Below, in pieces: positions 41,442 through 52,300 of a stretch of 64,000 bases of DNA. Origin of the DNA: Mycobacterium terramassiliense (GTDB lineage: Bacteria > Actinomycetota > Actinomycetes > Mycobacteriales > Mycobacteriaceae). Location: the NCBI RefSeq assembly GCF_900157385.1, contig NZ_LT717700.1, forward strand, positions 310,001 through 374,000, in the 5' to 3' direction. The notes beneath the pieces are model-generated. The model saw nothing but the letters and a program-made list of their open reading frames with translations. It was not told where the DNA came from and did no database searches. The translations under genes were made by a program, and so were the position numbers. Positions within the stretch are counted from its first letter, which is position 1. Each line of letters opens with the position of its first letter.

Positions 41442-41479
41442 AGGGTAAAGGGTAGCGGCCGGTCCCGACAACCGATTTT
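41442..41479 (-). promoter_or_regulatory. whiB7: WhiB7-dependent whiB7 promoter
   Basis: Reading the minus strand: AAAATC (41479-41474), two bases, -35 TTGTCG (41471-41466), an 18-base spacer, and -10 TACCCT (41447-41442). The AT-rich element placed directly before -35 is the known WhiB7 signature. Predicted start of transcription is near 41435, giving a leader of about 330 bases. The promoter begins 17 bases from the uvrD2 stop. Confidence 0.72.
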
Positions 41480-41496
41480 CTGACCTGCGATTTCCC

Positions 41497-43608
41497 TCAG
41501 CGGGCCGCGCGGACCAGCTCCAGCACGTCGGGCCCGTACTGTTCGAGCTTGCGCGCGCCGATACCCGGGATCGCGATCAGCGCCGATTCGTCGCCGGGCA
41601 GCAGCTCGGCGATCGCGATCAGGGTGTTGTCGCTGAAGACGACGTAGGCGGGCACCTTCTGCTCCTTGGCCACGTCGAGGCGCCAGGCCTTGAGCCGCAG
41701 CAACAACTCCTCGTCGATGTCGGCCGCACACGTCTCGCACCGCCGCAGCATGATGGCCGCCGGGGTGGTCAGGTTGTTGTTGCAGATCCGGCAGCGCGTG
41801 GCGGCGCCCCGGGCGCGCCGGGACTTGGCCGGCGCGGCGTCGGCGCGGGCCTGCGGCGCGATGCCGTTGAGGAACCGCGACGGCTTGCGGCTCTGCCGCC
41901 CGCCCGGGCTGCGGGCCAGCGCCCAGCTGAGCGCCAAATGGACTCGCGCCCTGGTGATTCCGACGTAGAGCAGCCGGCGCTCCTCCTCGACGGCCTCGCT
42001 TTCGGGGCCGTGCGCCAGCGCGTGCGAGATGGGCAGCGTGCCGTCGGCCAATCCGACCAGGAACACCGCGTCCCACTCGAGTCCCTTGGCGGCGTGCAGC
42101 GAGGCCAGCGTGACGCCCTGCACGACGGGTGGGTGCCGCGCGTCGGCGCGCAGGCGCAGCTCGGCCACCAGGCCGGGCAGGTCGAGCCGCGGGCGCTGCG
42201 CGACTTCGTCGTCGACCAGCTCGGCCAGCCCCGCCAGCGCCTCCCAGCGATCCCGGGCCCGGGTGCCGGTCGGTTCCTCGGCCGTCAGCCCCAGGGGCTC
42301 CAGCACCGCGCGGACGACCTCGGATAGCGGGCCCTCGGCTCCCCGGGCCGCCGCGCGCTGCAGCGCCAGCAGCGCCTGCTTGATCTCCTGGCGGTTGAAA
42401 AACCCCTCCCCGCCGCGGATCTGGTAGGTGATGCCGGCCTCGGTCAGGGCCTCCTCGTAGACCTCGGATTGCGCGTTGACCCGGTAGAGCACCGCGATCT
42501 CCGACGGCGGCGTGCCGGATTCGATCAGCCGGCCGATCGATGCCGCGACCGCGGCGGCCTCGGCGGTTTCGTCGGTGTGCTCGTGAAACGAGGGCACCGG
42601 GCCCGGTGCGCGCTGCCCCGACAGCTGCAGCTTGCTGCCGGCGACCCGGCCGCGCGCCGCGGCGATCACCTGGTTGGCCAGCGACACCACCTGGGGGGTG
42701 GACCGGTAGTCGCGTTCCAGGCGCACCACCGTGGCGTCCGGGAACCGCCGCGAGAAGTCGAGCAGGAACCGCGGCGTGGCCCCGGTGAACGAGTAGATGG
42801 TCTGGTTGGCGTCGCCGACGACGGTGAGGTCGTCGCGACCGCCGAGCCAGGCGTCGAGCACGCGCTGCTGCAGCGGGGTGACGTCCTGGTACTCGTCGAC
42901 GACAAAGCAGCGGTACCGGTCACGGAACTCTTCGGCCACGGCGGCGTCGTTCTCGATCGCGGCCGCGGTGTGCAGCAGCAGGTCGTCGAAGTCCAGCAGC
43001 GCCATCGACTCGTCGCGCACCTTGAGGGCCTCGTAGGCGGAGTAGACGGCCGCGATCTGCTTGGCGTCCATCGGGGCATCGCGGCCGACGTCGGCCACCG
43101 CCGACGGATACTCCTCGGGGCCGATGAGCGAGGCCTTGGCCCACTCGATCTCGCCGGCCAGGTCGCGCACGTCGTCGGTGCTGACATTGAGCCGGCAGCG
43201 GCTGGCGGCCCTCGCCACGACCGGGAACTTGCTGTCGAGCAGCTGCCAGCCGGTGTCCCCGACCACGCGCGGCCAGAAGTAACGGAGCTGGCGGTGCGCG
43301 GCCGCGTGGAAGGTCAGGGCCTGCACGGCGCCCACCCCCGAGCCGGCGTGGGCGCCATGGGCGAGCGCACGCAACCTGGCGCGCATCTCCCCCGCCGCCC
43401 GCTGGGTGAAGGTGACCGCCAGCACCTGACCGGCCGCCACGTGTCCACCCGCGACCAGCTGGGCGATGCGGTGCGTGATGGTCCGGGTCTTCCCCGTCCC
43501 GGCGCCCGCGAGCACGCAAACCGGCCCCCGGGGAGCCAACACGGCCTCGCGCTGCTCGTCGTCCAGCTCGGCGGTCAGTGCGTCGGCGACCATCGGCATG
43601 GGCTTCAT
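41497..43608 (-). CDS. uvrD2: DNA helicase UvrD2
   Basis: About 703 residues. An SF1A helicase with Walker [21 protein letters not shown], motif II in [21 protein letters not shown], motif III-IV text [20 protein letters not shown], and [20 protein letters not shown] further on. After the motor domains come a four-cysteine zinc motif (CRICNNN, then CETC) and a C-terminal HRDC domain, a combination specific to mycobacterial UvrD2, which is essential in M. tuberculosis. The start is uncertain: the ATG at 43608 has GGAAG upstream, and others lie at 43620, 43599 and 43593. It is divergent from mrx1. Confidence 0.95.
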   Translation of the reverse strand: MKPMPMVADALTAELDDEQREAVLAPRGPVCVLAGAGTGKTRTITHRIAQLVAGGHVAAGQVLAVTFTQRAAGEMRARLRALAHGAHAGSGVGAVQALTFHAAAHRQLRYFWPRVVGDTGWQLLDSKFPVVARAASRCRLNVSTDDVRDLAGEIEWAKASLIGPEEYPSAVADVGRDAPMDAKQIAAVYSAYEALKVRDESMALLDFDDLLLHTAAAIENDAAVAEEFRDRYRCFVVDEYQDVTPLQQRVLDAWLGGRDDLTVVGDANQTIYSFTGATPRFLLDFSRRFPDATVVRLERDYRSTPQVVSLANQVIAAARGRVAGSKLQLSGQRAPGPVPSFHEHTDETAEAAAVAASIGRLIESGTPPSEIAVLYRVNAQSEVYEEALTEAGITYQIRGGEGFFNRQEIKQALLALQRAAARGAEGPLSEVVRAVLEPLGLTAEEPTGTRARDRWEALAGLAELVDDEVAQRPRLDLPGLVAELRLRADARHPPVVQGVTLASLHAAKGLEWDAVFLVGLADGTLPISHALAHGPESEAVEEERRLLYVGITRARVHLALSWALARSPGGRQSRKPSRFLNGIAPQARADAAPAKSRRARGAATRCRICNNNLTTPAAIMLRRCETCAADIDEELLLRLKAWRLDVAKEQKVPAYVVFSDNTLIAIAELLPGDESALIAIPGIGARKLEQYGPDVLELVRAAR

Positions 43609-43712
43609 CTTGGCTTCCATGAAAGCAGGAGTCGCCGACAAACACGCCGCGGCGCGTGCGTGACTTGCGTTGCTCGCGGAATTGCCCGTCGCTGCGCTAC
43701 GTTGAGCGGGCT

Positions 43713-43964
43713 ATGTCCAACGCTCCGGTCACGGTTTACTCGACGTCCTGGTGTGGCTTCTGCCACCGGCTCAAGACGGCACTCAAGTCCGACGGGATCT
43801 CCTATGACGAGGTCGACATCGAGCACGACCCCGCGGCGGCGGAGTTCGTCGGTTCGGTCAACGGCGGCAACCGGACGGTCCCGACGGTCAAGTTCGCGGA
43901 CGGATCCACGCTGACCAACCCCAGCGCGGCTCAGGTCAAGGCGAAGCTGGCCGAAGTCGGCTAG
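43713..43964 (+). CDS. mrx1: Mycoredoxin 1
   Basis: An 83-residue glutaredoxin-fold protein with active-site C14-G-F-C17 (YSTSWCGFCHRLK), the cis-proline in NRTVPTVKFADGS, and ending PSAAQVKAKL. Mycoredoxin reduces mycothiol mixed disulfides on proteins. The M. tuberculosis protein, as I recall, has CGYC, so phenylalanine here is a conservative change. The ATG at 43713 is chosen; the frame is open upstream, but that part has no coding character. Its position between uvrD2 and nudC is the conserved one. Confidence 0.93.
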   Translation: MSNAPVTVYSTSWCGFCHRLKTALKSDGISYDEVDIEHDPAAAEFVGSVNGGNRTVPTVKFADGSTLTNPSAAQVKAKLAEVG

Positions 43965-43969
43965 CCCGT

Positions 43970-44902
43970 TCAGTCCAGCCCGGCCCAGGACTCGATGATC
44001 ACGCGCGCGATCGAAATCGAGCCGGGCAGCAGGAGTTTCGACTCGCCGGATTCCGACGCGCTGCCCCAGTCGCCGGCCGCGAGGGCGGCGCGCACCTCGT
44101 CGCGGGTGAACCATTGCGCCTCGGCGATCTCGCCGTCGTTGAACGAGAACTCCTCGTCCGGGTCGCCCACGGCGTGGAAGCCGACCATCAGCGAGCGCGG
44201 AAACGGCCAGGGCTGGCTGCCCAGATAGCGCACGTCGCGCACGGTCAGGCCGATTTCCTCGCGGATCTCCCGCGCGACGCACACTTCGAACGACTCGCCG
44301 GCCTCCACGAACCCGGCCAGCAGGGAGAACATCCGCTCCGGCCACACGGCCTGGCGGGCCAGCACCGCGCGGTCGCCGCCGTCGTGGACGAGGCAGATCA
44401 CCGCCGGGTCGATGCGCGGGAACTCCTCGTGACCGGTGACCGGGTTCACCCGCGACCAGCCGCCCCTGGCCGGCCGTGTCGGCGAGCCGTCCGCCGCGCT
44501 GAAGCGGGCGCTGTCATGCCAATTCAGCAGCGCGAGGGCCGAGGACACCAGTTGGCTGCTGGTGTCGTCGAAGATGCGGCCGAGGCTGCGCAGGTTCACC
44601 ACCTCGGCCGCCACGTCGGGATCCTCGGGCGCCTGCAGCGCGCCGCGGACGGCCCACACGTGGCGGCCGCCCTCGATGCGGCCCAGGAACACCGCTTCCG
44701 GCGGCGGCTTGTCGCCCAGTGCCGCCGCGTTCCCCAGCAGCACCCGGCCGTCGGCGACCAGCACCTGGTTGCGCGAATCCACGCTCAACAGCGCCGCGTC
44801 CGCCCAGCCCGCGGCCGCCGCCTCGACGTCGGTGCGCAGTTGGTCGGCCCGGTCGGCGCCGACGCGCGAGAGCAGCGGAACGCTCTGTAGCTGGAAGTCC
44901 AC
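43970..44902 (-). CDS. nudC: NADH pyrophosphatase NudC
   Basis: A 310-residue Nudix hydrolase. The Nudix box lies at about residues 197-219 (GFVEAGESFEVCVAREI, then EEIGL). The NudC-specific motif SQPWPFPRS at 229-237 selects NADH. NudC cleaves NAD(H) to NMN(H) and AMP and can remove NAD caps from RNA. The zinc-ribbon cysteines of E. coli NudC are not present in the middle region (NWHDSARFSAADGS). The stop is six bases from that of mrx1; the two genes converge. The K+ channel gene lies upstream on the same strand with a 9-base gap. Confidence 0.93.
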   Translation of the reverse strand: MDFQLQSVPLLSRVGADRADQLRTDVEAAAAGWADAALLSVDSRNQVLVADGRVLLGNAAALGDKPPPEAVFLGRIEGGRHVWAVRGALQAPEDPDVAAEVVNLRSLGRIFDDTSSQLVSSALALLNWHDSARFSAADGSPTRPARGGWSRVNPVTGHEEFPRIDPAVICLVHDGGDRAVLARQAVWPERMFSLLAGFVEAGESFEVCVAREIREEIGLTVRDVRYLGSQPWPFPRSLMVGFHAVGDPDEEFSFNDGEIAEAQWFTRDEVRAALAAGDWGSASESGESKLLLPGSISIARVIIESWAGLD

Positions 44903-44911
44903 GCGCCGGGC

Positions 44912-45982
44912 CTAATGTCCCGCGTGGCGGATGTAGAGCAGCCGGTCGCTGGCCTCGATCGCGTCCACCTCGGGGGCGCCGATGCGCAGCAGGTGGCCGT
45001 CGCGCACCACGCCCAGCACGATGTCGCGCAAATGCCTTGGGGATCCGCCGATCTCGGTCTGTTCGACCTCGCGTTCGGCGATCGCCAGCCCGGCGTCGGG
45101 GGTCAGCAGGTCCTCGATCATCTCCACCACGCTCGGCGTGGTGGTGGCGAGGCCGAGCAGCCGGCCCGCGGTTTCCGAGGAGACCACCACCGAGTCGGCG
45201 CCCGACTGCTGCAGCAGGTGCTGGTTCTCGGCTTCGCGGATCGACGCGACGATCTTGGCCTTCGTCGCGATCTCCCGCGCCGTCAGGGTGACGAGCACGG
45301 CGGTGTCGTCGCGACTGGTGGCGACGACGATCGACGCCGCGTGTTGCGCCCCGGCGAGCCGCAGCACATCGGATTTCGTGGCGTCGCCGTGGACGGTGAC
45401 CAGGCCGGCCGACGCGGCGTGTTCGAGGGCGGAGCGATCGGTGTCGACGACGACGATCTCACCCTGAGCCTCTTCGTCGCCGAGGATGGCCGCGACCGCC
45501 GTTTTGCCCTTCGTGCCGTAGCCGATCACGATCGTGTGGTTGCGCACTTTGCTCCTCCAACGCTGGATCTTCCACGCCTGCCGCGATCGCTCCGAGAGCA
45601 CCTCGAGCGTCGTGCCGACCAACACCGCCAGGAACGCGATCCGCAGCGGCGTGAAGATCACGGTGTGGACGAGTCGCGCCGTTTCGGTGTACGGGGTGAT
45701 GTCGCCATAGCCGGTCGTCGACAGCGACACCGCGGAGAAATAGAGGCAATCCAGGAAGGTAAGCGGCCGGCCGCGCACGTCGCGGTAGCCGCCGGCGTCC
45801 AGATAGACGATGACGGCGGCGCCGAACAACACCAGCAACGCGATCGCCACGCGCCGCACGATGACCCGGGTGGGGCTGGCGTGGTCCTCCGGGATGCGCA
45901 GCACGCCCACCAGCTGATGACCCGGCTGGGCGGTCAGCGTCTCGTCCAGACCGCTCAGCTTGCGCGCCCTACCGTTGGCCAC
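44912..45982 (-). CDS. Potassium channel with RCK (TrkA) domain (Rv3200c-like)
   Basis: A 356-residue two-helix K+ channel of the MthK type: TM1 about 41-61, pore helix and selectivity filter TTGYGD at 89-94, TM2 about 106-128. The RCK domain starts at TIVIGYGTKGKTAVAAIL (about 150), with the dinucleotide-binding aspartate in VVVDTDRS, and a TrkA_C domain ends the chain (LRDIVLGVVRDGHLLRIG). It should form a tetramer gated by a cytosolic ligand. The nudC start follows after 9 bases, so the two are cotranscribed. Confidence 0.93.
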   Translation of the reverse strand: MANGRARKLSGLDETLTAQPGHQLVGVLRIPEDHASPTRVIVRRVAIALLVLFGAAVIVYLDAGGYRDVRGRPLTFLDCLYFSAVSLSTTGYGDITPYTETARLVHTVIFTPLRIAFLAVLVGTTLEVLSERSRQAWKIQRWRSKVRNHTIVIGYGTKGKTAVAAILGDEEAQGEIVVVDTDRSALEHAASAGLVTVHGDATKSDVLRLAGAQHAASIVVATSRDDTAVLVTLTAREIATKAKIVASIREAENQHLLQQSGADSVVVSSETAGRLLGLATTTPSVVEMIEDLLTPDAGLAIAEREVEQTEIGGSPRHLRDIVLGVVRDGHLLRIGAPEVDAIEASDRLLYIRHAGH

Positions 45983-46076
45983 GGCGCTCCGTCATCGGCT
46001 GATACCCAGAGCCCGAGACACGCACGACTCCTATGTAACCACGCTGGCGGGCCGTCCATGGCGCGAGCGGCCCACC

Positions 46077-49000
46077 TCACACGGCCACGGCGTCGCCGCC
46101 GGCGGGACCGGCGAGCAACGCGGCGAGTTCGGCGGGTTCCGGCAGTTCATCGGGCGTGACCGTGGCGCCGGTGCGCACGTAGTAGAAGGCGGTGCGCACC
46201 GCGGACTCCGGAACCCCGGACAGCGCGGCCCACGCCAACCGGTAGACCGCCAGCTGGACGGCGGCCTGGCGCATCGCTTCCTCCCCGTGGGGCGGCTCAC
46301 CGGTCTTCCAGTCCACGACGGTGGCGCCGCCATCGGGGTCGGCGAACACGGCGTCGATGCGGCCCCGCACCACGGTGTCCCCGATCGGCATGTCGAAGGG
46401 CACCTCGACGGCCACCGGCGTGCGGGCCGCCCAGCGCGATTCGGCGAACGTCGCCTGCAGCGCGGCCAATTCCTCGATCTCGCCGGCGGCGGAGTCCGCC
46501 GCGCCCGGCAGGTCGCCGAGGTCGAACAGCGAATCGGCCCCGTAGAACTGCTGGACCCAGGCGTGAAAGGCGGTGCCGAGCGAGGCGTGGGGCTCCGGAC
46601 GGCTGGGCAGCCGGTGCGCCAGCCGCTGCGCCGCGGCCGCCGGGTCACGCGCCAGGTCGACCAGCCCGCTCACCGACACCTGGCTGGGCAGGGCGCGGGC
46701 GGGCCGGCGCTGCGAGCGCGCGCGCTCGGCCAGCAACGCGTCGACGTCGGCGGCCCAACCCTCGGCGTCGGCGCCGGGCTCCCCGATGTCGGCCGACATG
46801 GCCTGAACCACCAGCGCGGCGCCCGCCTCGACATCGCCGCGGCGCGCATCCAGCGGGTCGGCGGGCCACATCGCCTCGACGACGTTGTCGCGCATGGGGT
46901 TTCGTTCGCCGTCGGCCGGAGCGGGCGCCCACCGTTCCACCACCCCGCACGGGTCGGCGTCGGCCGATCCGTCGATGATGTCCTTGAGCTCGCACAGAAA
47001 TTCCGACGGCCCCCGGGGTTTGACGCCGGTGGACCCCCATTGATGGCCCGACACCAGCAGGGTGTCCTCGGCGCGGGTGATGGCCACGTACAGCAGCCGG
47101 CGTTCCTCGTCGACGCGCCGCTGCTCGAGCTGGCGGCGATGCTCGAAGATCTTGTCGGACAGCTGCTTTCGAGTGGTGACGACGGACGTGTCCAGCACCG
47201 GGACGCCCAGCGAGCCGGCCGCGGCGCGATCCCCGCGCAGCAGCGGCGGCAACTCGGCGGCGTCGGTGAGCCACGTGCTGCGCGATGCGGTCGACGGGAA
47301 GATTCCGCCCGCCAGGTGCGCGACCGCGACCACCTGCCATTCCAGACCCTTCGCCGAGTGCACGGTGAGGATTTGAACCCGGTCCCGTGCGACCGTCGGC
47401 GCGGCCGGCGGCAAGCCGTTCTCGACGTCCTCGGCGACGTCCAGGTAGGCCAGCAGGCCGGCCACCGATGCCACCGAGAGGTCCGATGTCCGTTCGGCGT
47501 ACGCGGCCACGACGTCGGCGAAGGCGTCGAGGTGTTCGGCTCCGGTCCAGGGCTGCCCCGCGGCGGCGGCCCGGACCTCGCAGTCGACGCCCAGCGCGCG
47601 GCGCACCTCGGCGACCAGGTCGGGCAGGGAATGGCCGAGGTGCCCGCGCAGGGCGCCCAATTCGGCGGCCAGCGCGGTGATGCGCCGATATCCCGCCGCC
47701 GAGTACGCGCCCGCCGGGCCGGGGTCGCTGATCGCGTCGGCCAGGCACGCGCCGTCGGAGTCGGGTCCGGCGGCCATCGCGATCGCTTCGGGCGTGGGCG
47801 TCGCGCCCGCCCGCCCGTCGGCCAAACTCAGCGCCCGCTGCCACAGCGCGGCGAGGTCCCGGCCACCGAGGCGCCATCGGGGGCCCGTCAGCACCCGCAT
47901 CGCCGCCGCGCCGGCCGTCGGGTCGGCCACCAGACGAAGCATGGCCACCACCTCGGCGACCTCGGGGACGGACAGCAGGCCCGCCAAACCGACCACCTCG
48001 ACCGGGATTCCGCGCGCGCGCAGCGCGTCGGCGATGGGCGCGGCGTCGGCGTTGCGGCGCACCAGCACCGCGGCGGTGGGCGGGCTGACACCGTCGGCAT
48101 GGGCCTGCCGGTAGCGCGCCTGGAGGTGGTCGGCGATCCACTCGCGTTCGGCCGCCACGTCGGCGAGCAACGCGCAGCGGACGGTGCCGGGCGGCGCGTC
48201 GGGGCGGGAACGCAACGCGTGCACCGCAACCGAGCGCCGGCGCGCCTCGGCCGAGATGGCGTTGGCCACCCGCAGGGCGCGCGGCGGGTTGCGCCAGCTG
48301 GTCCGCAGCTCCAGGACCGGCGCCGGCGTGCCGTCGGCGCGGGGGAAGTCGGTGGTGAAGCGCGGCAGGTTGGTCGCCGAGGCGCCGCGCCAGCCGTAGA
48401 TCGACTGGATCGGGTCGCCGACGGCCGTCAGCGCCAGCCCGTCGTCGACCCCCCCGCCGAACAGCGCGGACAGCGCGATGCGCTGGGCGTGCCCGGTGTC
48501 CTGGTACTCGTCGAGCAACACCACCCGGAAGCGGCTCCGCAGCTCCTCGCCGACCTGCGGGAAGGCCGCCGCCAGCCGGGCGGCCGAGGCCATCTGCAGG
48601 CCGAAGTCCATCGCCTTGACGGCGCGCAGGCGCGCGTCCACCGCGTCGAGCAGCGGCACCAGCTCCGTGCGCTCGGTCTGGGCGGCCAGCAGCCGCAGCA
48701 GCCACTGGCTGGGTCCGCGGTCGCGTTGGTAGGGACCCGCCGGCAGGGCGTGGATCAGCCGTTCCAGCTCGAGGTGGGTGTCGCGAAGCTGGCCGGTGTC
48801 CACCAGGTGCTCGGCCAGCTGGCCCCGCAGCCGCAGCACCATCGCGGTGACCGCGGCGGGGGTCTTGTCGGTGCGCAGCTCCCCGCGGTATCCGTTGACC
48901 ACGTCGAACGCCAGCTGCCACAGCTCGGTCTCGCCGAGCAGCCGGGCGTCCGGCTCGACGGGCAGCAGCAGGCCGTGGTCGCGCAGCAGCGCGCCGGCGA

Positions 49001-49340
49001 AGGCGTGGTAGGTGCTGACCGCCGGGGCGCCCTCCGGCTCGGCGGCGGCGGCGCCCAGGCCGATGCCGCCCAGCCGGGCCAGGCGGGAGCGCACCCGGCG
49101 CAACAGCTGGCCGGCCGCCTTGCGGGTGAACGTCAGCCCGAGCACCTGGCCGGGTTCGGCGTAGCCGTTGGCGACGAGCCACACCACCCGCGCGGCCATC
49201 GTCTCGGTCTTGCCGGCCCCGGCCCCGGCGATGACGACCAGCGGGCCCGGCGGCGCGGCGATGACGGCGGCCTGCTCGTCGGTGGGCGGGAAAAGCCCGA
49301 GCGCGCAGGCCAATTCGGCGGGGGTGTAACGCGGATTCAT
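46077..49340 (-). CDS. adnB: AdnB subunit of the AdnAB helicase-nuclease
   Basis: A 1087-residue fusion of a UvrD-like helicase and a RecB-family nuclease. Walker A is VVIAGAGAGKTETMAARV, motif II VVLLDEYQDTGHAQRIALS, motif VI text VAITRAEDTLLVSGH. The C-terminal nuclease has the catalytic strand GGATVVDWKTGEPP. AdnAB resects DNA double-strand breaks in mycobacteria in place of RecBCD; AdnB supplies the main motor. The start at 49340 overlaps the adnA stop by ATGA, so the two subunits are translationally coupled. Length is close to that of the M. tuberculosis protein. Confidence 0.95.
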   Translation of the reverse strand: MNPRYTPAELACALGLFPPTDEQAAVIAAPPGPLVVIAGAGAGKTETMAARVVWLVANGYAEPGQVLGLTFTRKAAGQLLRRVRSRLARLGGIGLGAAAAEPEGAPAVSTYHAFAGALLRDHGLLLPVEPDARLLGETELWQLAFDVVNGYRGELRTDKTPAAVTAMVLRLRGQLAEHLVDTGQLRDTHLELERLIHALPAGPYQRDRGPSQWLLRLLAAQTERTELVPLLDAVDARLRAVKAMDFGLQMASAARLAAAFPQVGEELRSRFRVVLLDEYQDTGHAQRIALSALFGGGVDDGLALTAVGDPIQSIYGWRGASATNLPRFTTDFPRADGTPAPVLELRTSWRNPPRALRVANAISAEARRRSVAVHALRSRPDAPPGTVRCALLADVAAEREWIADHLQARYRQAHADGVSPPTAAVLVRRNADAAPIADALRARGIPVEVVGLAGLLSVPEVAEVVAMLRLVADPTAGAAAMRVLTGPRWRLGGRDLAALWQRALSLADGRAGATPTPEAIAMAAGPDSDGACLADAISDPGPAGAYSAAGYRRITALAAELGALRGHLGHSLPDLVAEVRRALGVDCEVRAAAAGQPWTGAEHLDAFADVVAAYAERTSDLSVASVAGLLAYLDVAEDVENGLPPAAPTVARDRVQILTVHSAKGLEWQVVAVAHLAGGIFPSTASRSTWLTDAAELPPLLRGDRAAAGSLGVPVLDTSVVTTRKQLSDKIFEHRRQLEQRRVDEERRLLYVAITRAEDTLLVSGHQWGSTGVKPRGPSEFLCELKDIIDGSADADPCGVVERWAPAPADGERNPMRDNVVEAMWPADPLDARRGDVEAGAALVVQAMSADIGEPGADAEGWAADVDALLAERARSQRRPARALPSQVSVSGLVDLARDPAAAAQRLAHRLPSRPEPHASLGTAFHAWVQQFYGADSLFDLGDLPGAADSAAGEIEELAALQATFAESRWAARTPVAVEVPFDMPIGDTVVRGRIDAVFADPDGGATVVDWKTGEPPHGEEAMRQAAVQLAVYRLAWAALSGVPESAVRTAFYYVRTGATVTPDELPEPAELAALLAGPAGGDAVAV

Positions 49341-52300
49341 CGCGCCGGCCCCTCGGCGTGGGCGGGGCAGCACGGAAGGATCGGGCAGTGCGTGCAACCG
49401 TCGTTGCGCCGCGCGACGAACTGCGGGCCGGCCGAGGCGTCGGCGGCCAGCCGCACGAGGTCACGCCATTCGTCCCGGGCCGCCGCCGTCAGCGGATCCT
49501 GTTCGCGCACCGTGGCGCCGGCGGCGCCCGCCTTGCCGACGTACAGCAGCCGCGCGCCGCCGGGCTCGTCCCCGGCCGCGATCATGCCCTCGGCCACCGC
49601 CAGCTGGTACAGCGCCAGCTGCGCATGTTGCTGGGCGTCGTCCTTGCTCACCGGCGTCTTGCCGGTCTTGATGTCGACGATGACGAGCCGGCCGGCCGCG
49701 TCGCGTTCCAGCCGGTCGACCCGCCCGCGCAGCCGGATCTCGCCGCCGTCATCGCGCGGCGTGCCGAGCGTTCCGTCGACCTCCACCTCGACGCCGACCT
49801 CGGTGAGTTCGCCCCGGGTCTGGGCCCGCCACTCGAGGAACGCCTGGACCATTGCGCGGTGGCGGGCCAGCTCGTTGGCCGCATGCCACCGCGCGTCGAA
49901 GGGCAGATGCTTCCAGGCCCGGTCCAGCTCGGCCAGCAATTCCGATTCCGTCCTGTCCGGTTGGGCGATCAGCGCGTGCAGCACCGAGCCGAGGGTGGAA
50001 CGCAGATCCCGCGCGTTGGTCCCGCCGTGGCGTTCGGCCAGCCAGCGCAGCGGGCAGTCGTTGAGCGCCTGCAGTGTCGACGGCGTCAGCGTGACCGGCT
50101 CGGCGCCCGCCCGCAGCGGTTCGCTGGTGCTGACGGGCAGCAGGCCGTGCCACCCGGCCGGGTCGGCGCCCGGCACCCCGGCCTTGGCCAGCCGGGCCAA
50201 TTGCGCTGCCGCGCAACGGCGGTCGTCGTCGTCGACGGCGCCCTGGGGCGCGCACACGACGCCCCGCAGCCGGCCCACGAGGGCGGCCGTGGACAGCACC
50301 CGCGGCGCGGAGACGGGTTGTGCGGCAACGGGATCACCGTCACGGCCGGCCCACTGCGCGATGTCGGAAAAGAACGCCGACGGCAACGCGGCCTCCCCGT
50401 CGGCACCGCCGGTGTCGGCGTCGACGGCCGTCACCAGCACCCGGCGCCGGGCCCGGCCCAGCGCCGACACCAGCAGCCTGCGCTCCTCGGCCAGCAGCGG
50501 TGCGCGCACCGAGGCGTCCCCGCCGACGCCGTCGAGCACGTCGAGCAGCCGCTGGGTGTTCAGCACGCCGCCACGCGGAACGGTGTTGGGCCACAGCCCC
50601 TCCTGCAGGCCGGCGATGACCACGAAGTCCCATTCGTGCCCCAGCGCGGCGTGGGCGCTGAGCACCCGGACCTGCTCGACCTGGGACGCCGGCTCGGCGC
50701 CGGCAGCCGGCAGCTGCAGCGCCGTGACGTGCTCGACGAGCCCGCGCAGCGACGCGCCGGGCGTGCGGGACACGTAGTGATCGGTGATGTCGAACAGGGC
50801 GGTCACCGCCTCCAGGTCCCTGGTGGCCTGGGCGCCGGCGGGGCCGCCGCGCTCGGCGGCCGACAGCCAGCGGCGCTGCAGGCCGGATCGGTGCCAGGCG
50901 GCCCAGAGGGTGTAGCGCGGGTCTTGGCCGCCGCGGTCGCAGCGCGCGGCCGCGTCCAGCACCGCGCGCACCCGGGCCAGCGCGCGCGACTGCGGTCCGG
51001 GGCACGGCGCGTCGGCCTGCAGGGCCTCGACGAGCAGGCCGACGAAATCGCCGGGGGCGCGATCGGGGTCGGCGCGCTGCAGCGTTCGGCGCAGCTGGCG
51101 CAGCGACACCGGATCGACGCGGCCGATGGGACCGGTCAGCAGCGCCAGGGCCCGCTCGCCGTCGAGCCCGTCGGCGACCGCGGCCAGCACGGTGAGCAGC
51201 GCCCGGACCGCGGGCTCGCCGGCCAGCGCGCCGCTCGCCTGGGGCGCGGCCACCGGGACGCCGGCGGCGGCCAGCGCGCGCGGCAACCGCGCCCCGGCCC
51301 GCGGCACCGACCGGACGATCACGGCCATCGCCGACCACGGCACCCCGTCGATCAGATGGGCACGCCGCAACGCGTCGGCGATCATGGCCGCCTCCGCGTG
51401 CGCCGAGGCGGCCAGGCGCGCCGTGACGGATCCGTCGTCGGGCCCGGTGCCGTCGATGTGCCTGCCCGCGCTGCCCCCGGGCAGTCGGCCCGCGATGCCG
51501 CTGACCGCACGCGCCACGGCCGGCGCGCAGCGATGCGACACCGTCAGCGTCACCGACGGCGAATCGTCGTCGTGGGGGTCCCACCCGCTTGCGGGGGACA
51601 GCCCGGACGCCTCGCCGCCCCGGAAGCCGAACACCGCCTGGTTCGGGTCACCGGCGACGAGCGTCGCCTCCGTGCCCGCGGCCAGGGCCCGCACCAGGCC
51701 GGCCGCCTGCGGGTCGAGTTGCTGTGCGTCGTCGACCAGCAAGAGGCGAATTCGGGCGCGTTCGGCCGCCAGCAATTCCGGATCCACCGCGAAGGCCTCC
51801 AGCGCGGCACCCACCAGCTCGGCGGCGCCGAGCGCCGGCGTCGTGGCCTGCGGCGCCGCCGTCCCGACCGCCGCCCGCAGCAACATCACCTGCTCGTACT
51901 GACGCGCGAATTTGCCGGCGGCGGTCCATTCCGGGCGCCGGCACCGTCGGCCCAGCCGCTCCAGTTCCTGCGGGTCGACCCCGCGTTCGGCGCAGCGCGC
52001 CAACAGGTTTCGCAGCTCGGTGGCGAATCCGGCGGTGGCCAGGGCCGGCCGCAGATGCGCCGGCCACGCGCTGGCCGCGCGCGGCCCGTCGGCGAGGTCA
52101 CCGGCCAGCAGCTCCCGGATGATGGCGTCCTGTTCGGCGCTGGTGACCAGTCGCGGGGGCGCGTCACCGGCACGCTCGGCGGCCCGCCGCAACACCGCGT
52201 ACGCGTAGCTGTGCACGGTGCGCACCAGCGGCTCCCGCACGGCCGCCCGGCAGGGACCGGAGGAACGCGACCGCAGCAGCGCCGTCGTCAACGCGCTGCG

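Noticed and set aside
45960..50777. Plus-strand open frame of about 1600 codons
   Set aside because: It is the antisense of adnB and adnA; the minus-strand reading has every helicase and nuclease motif.
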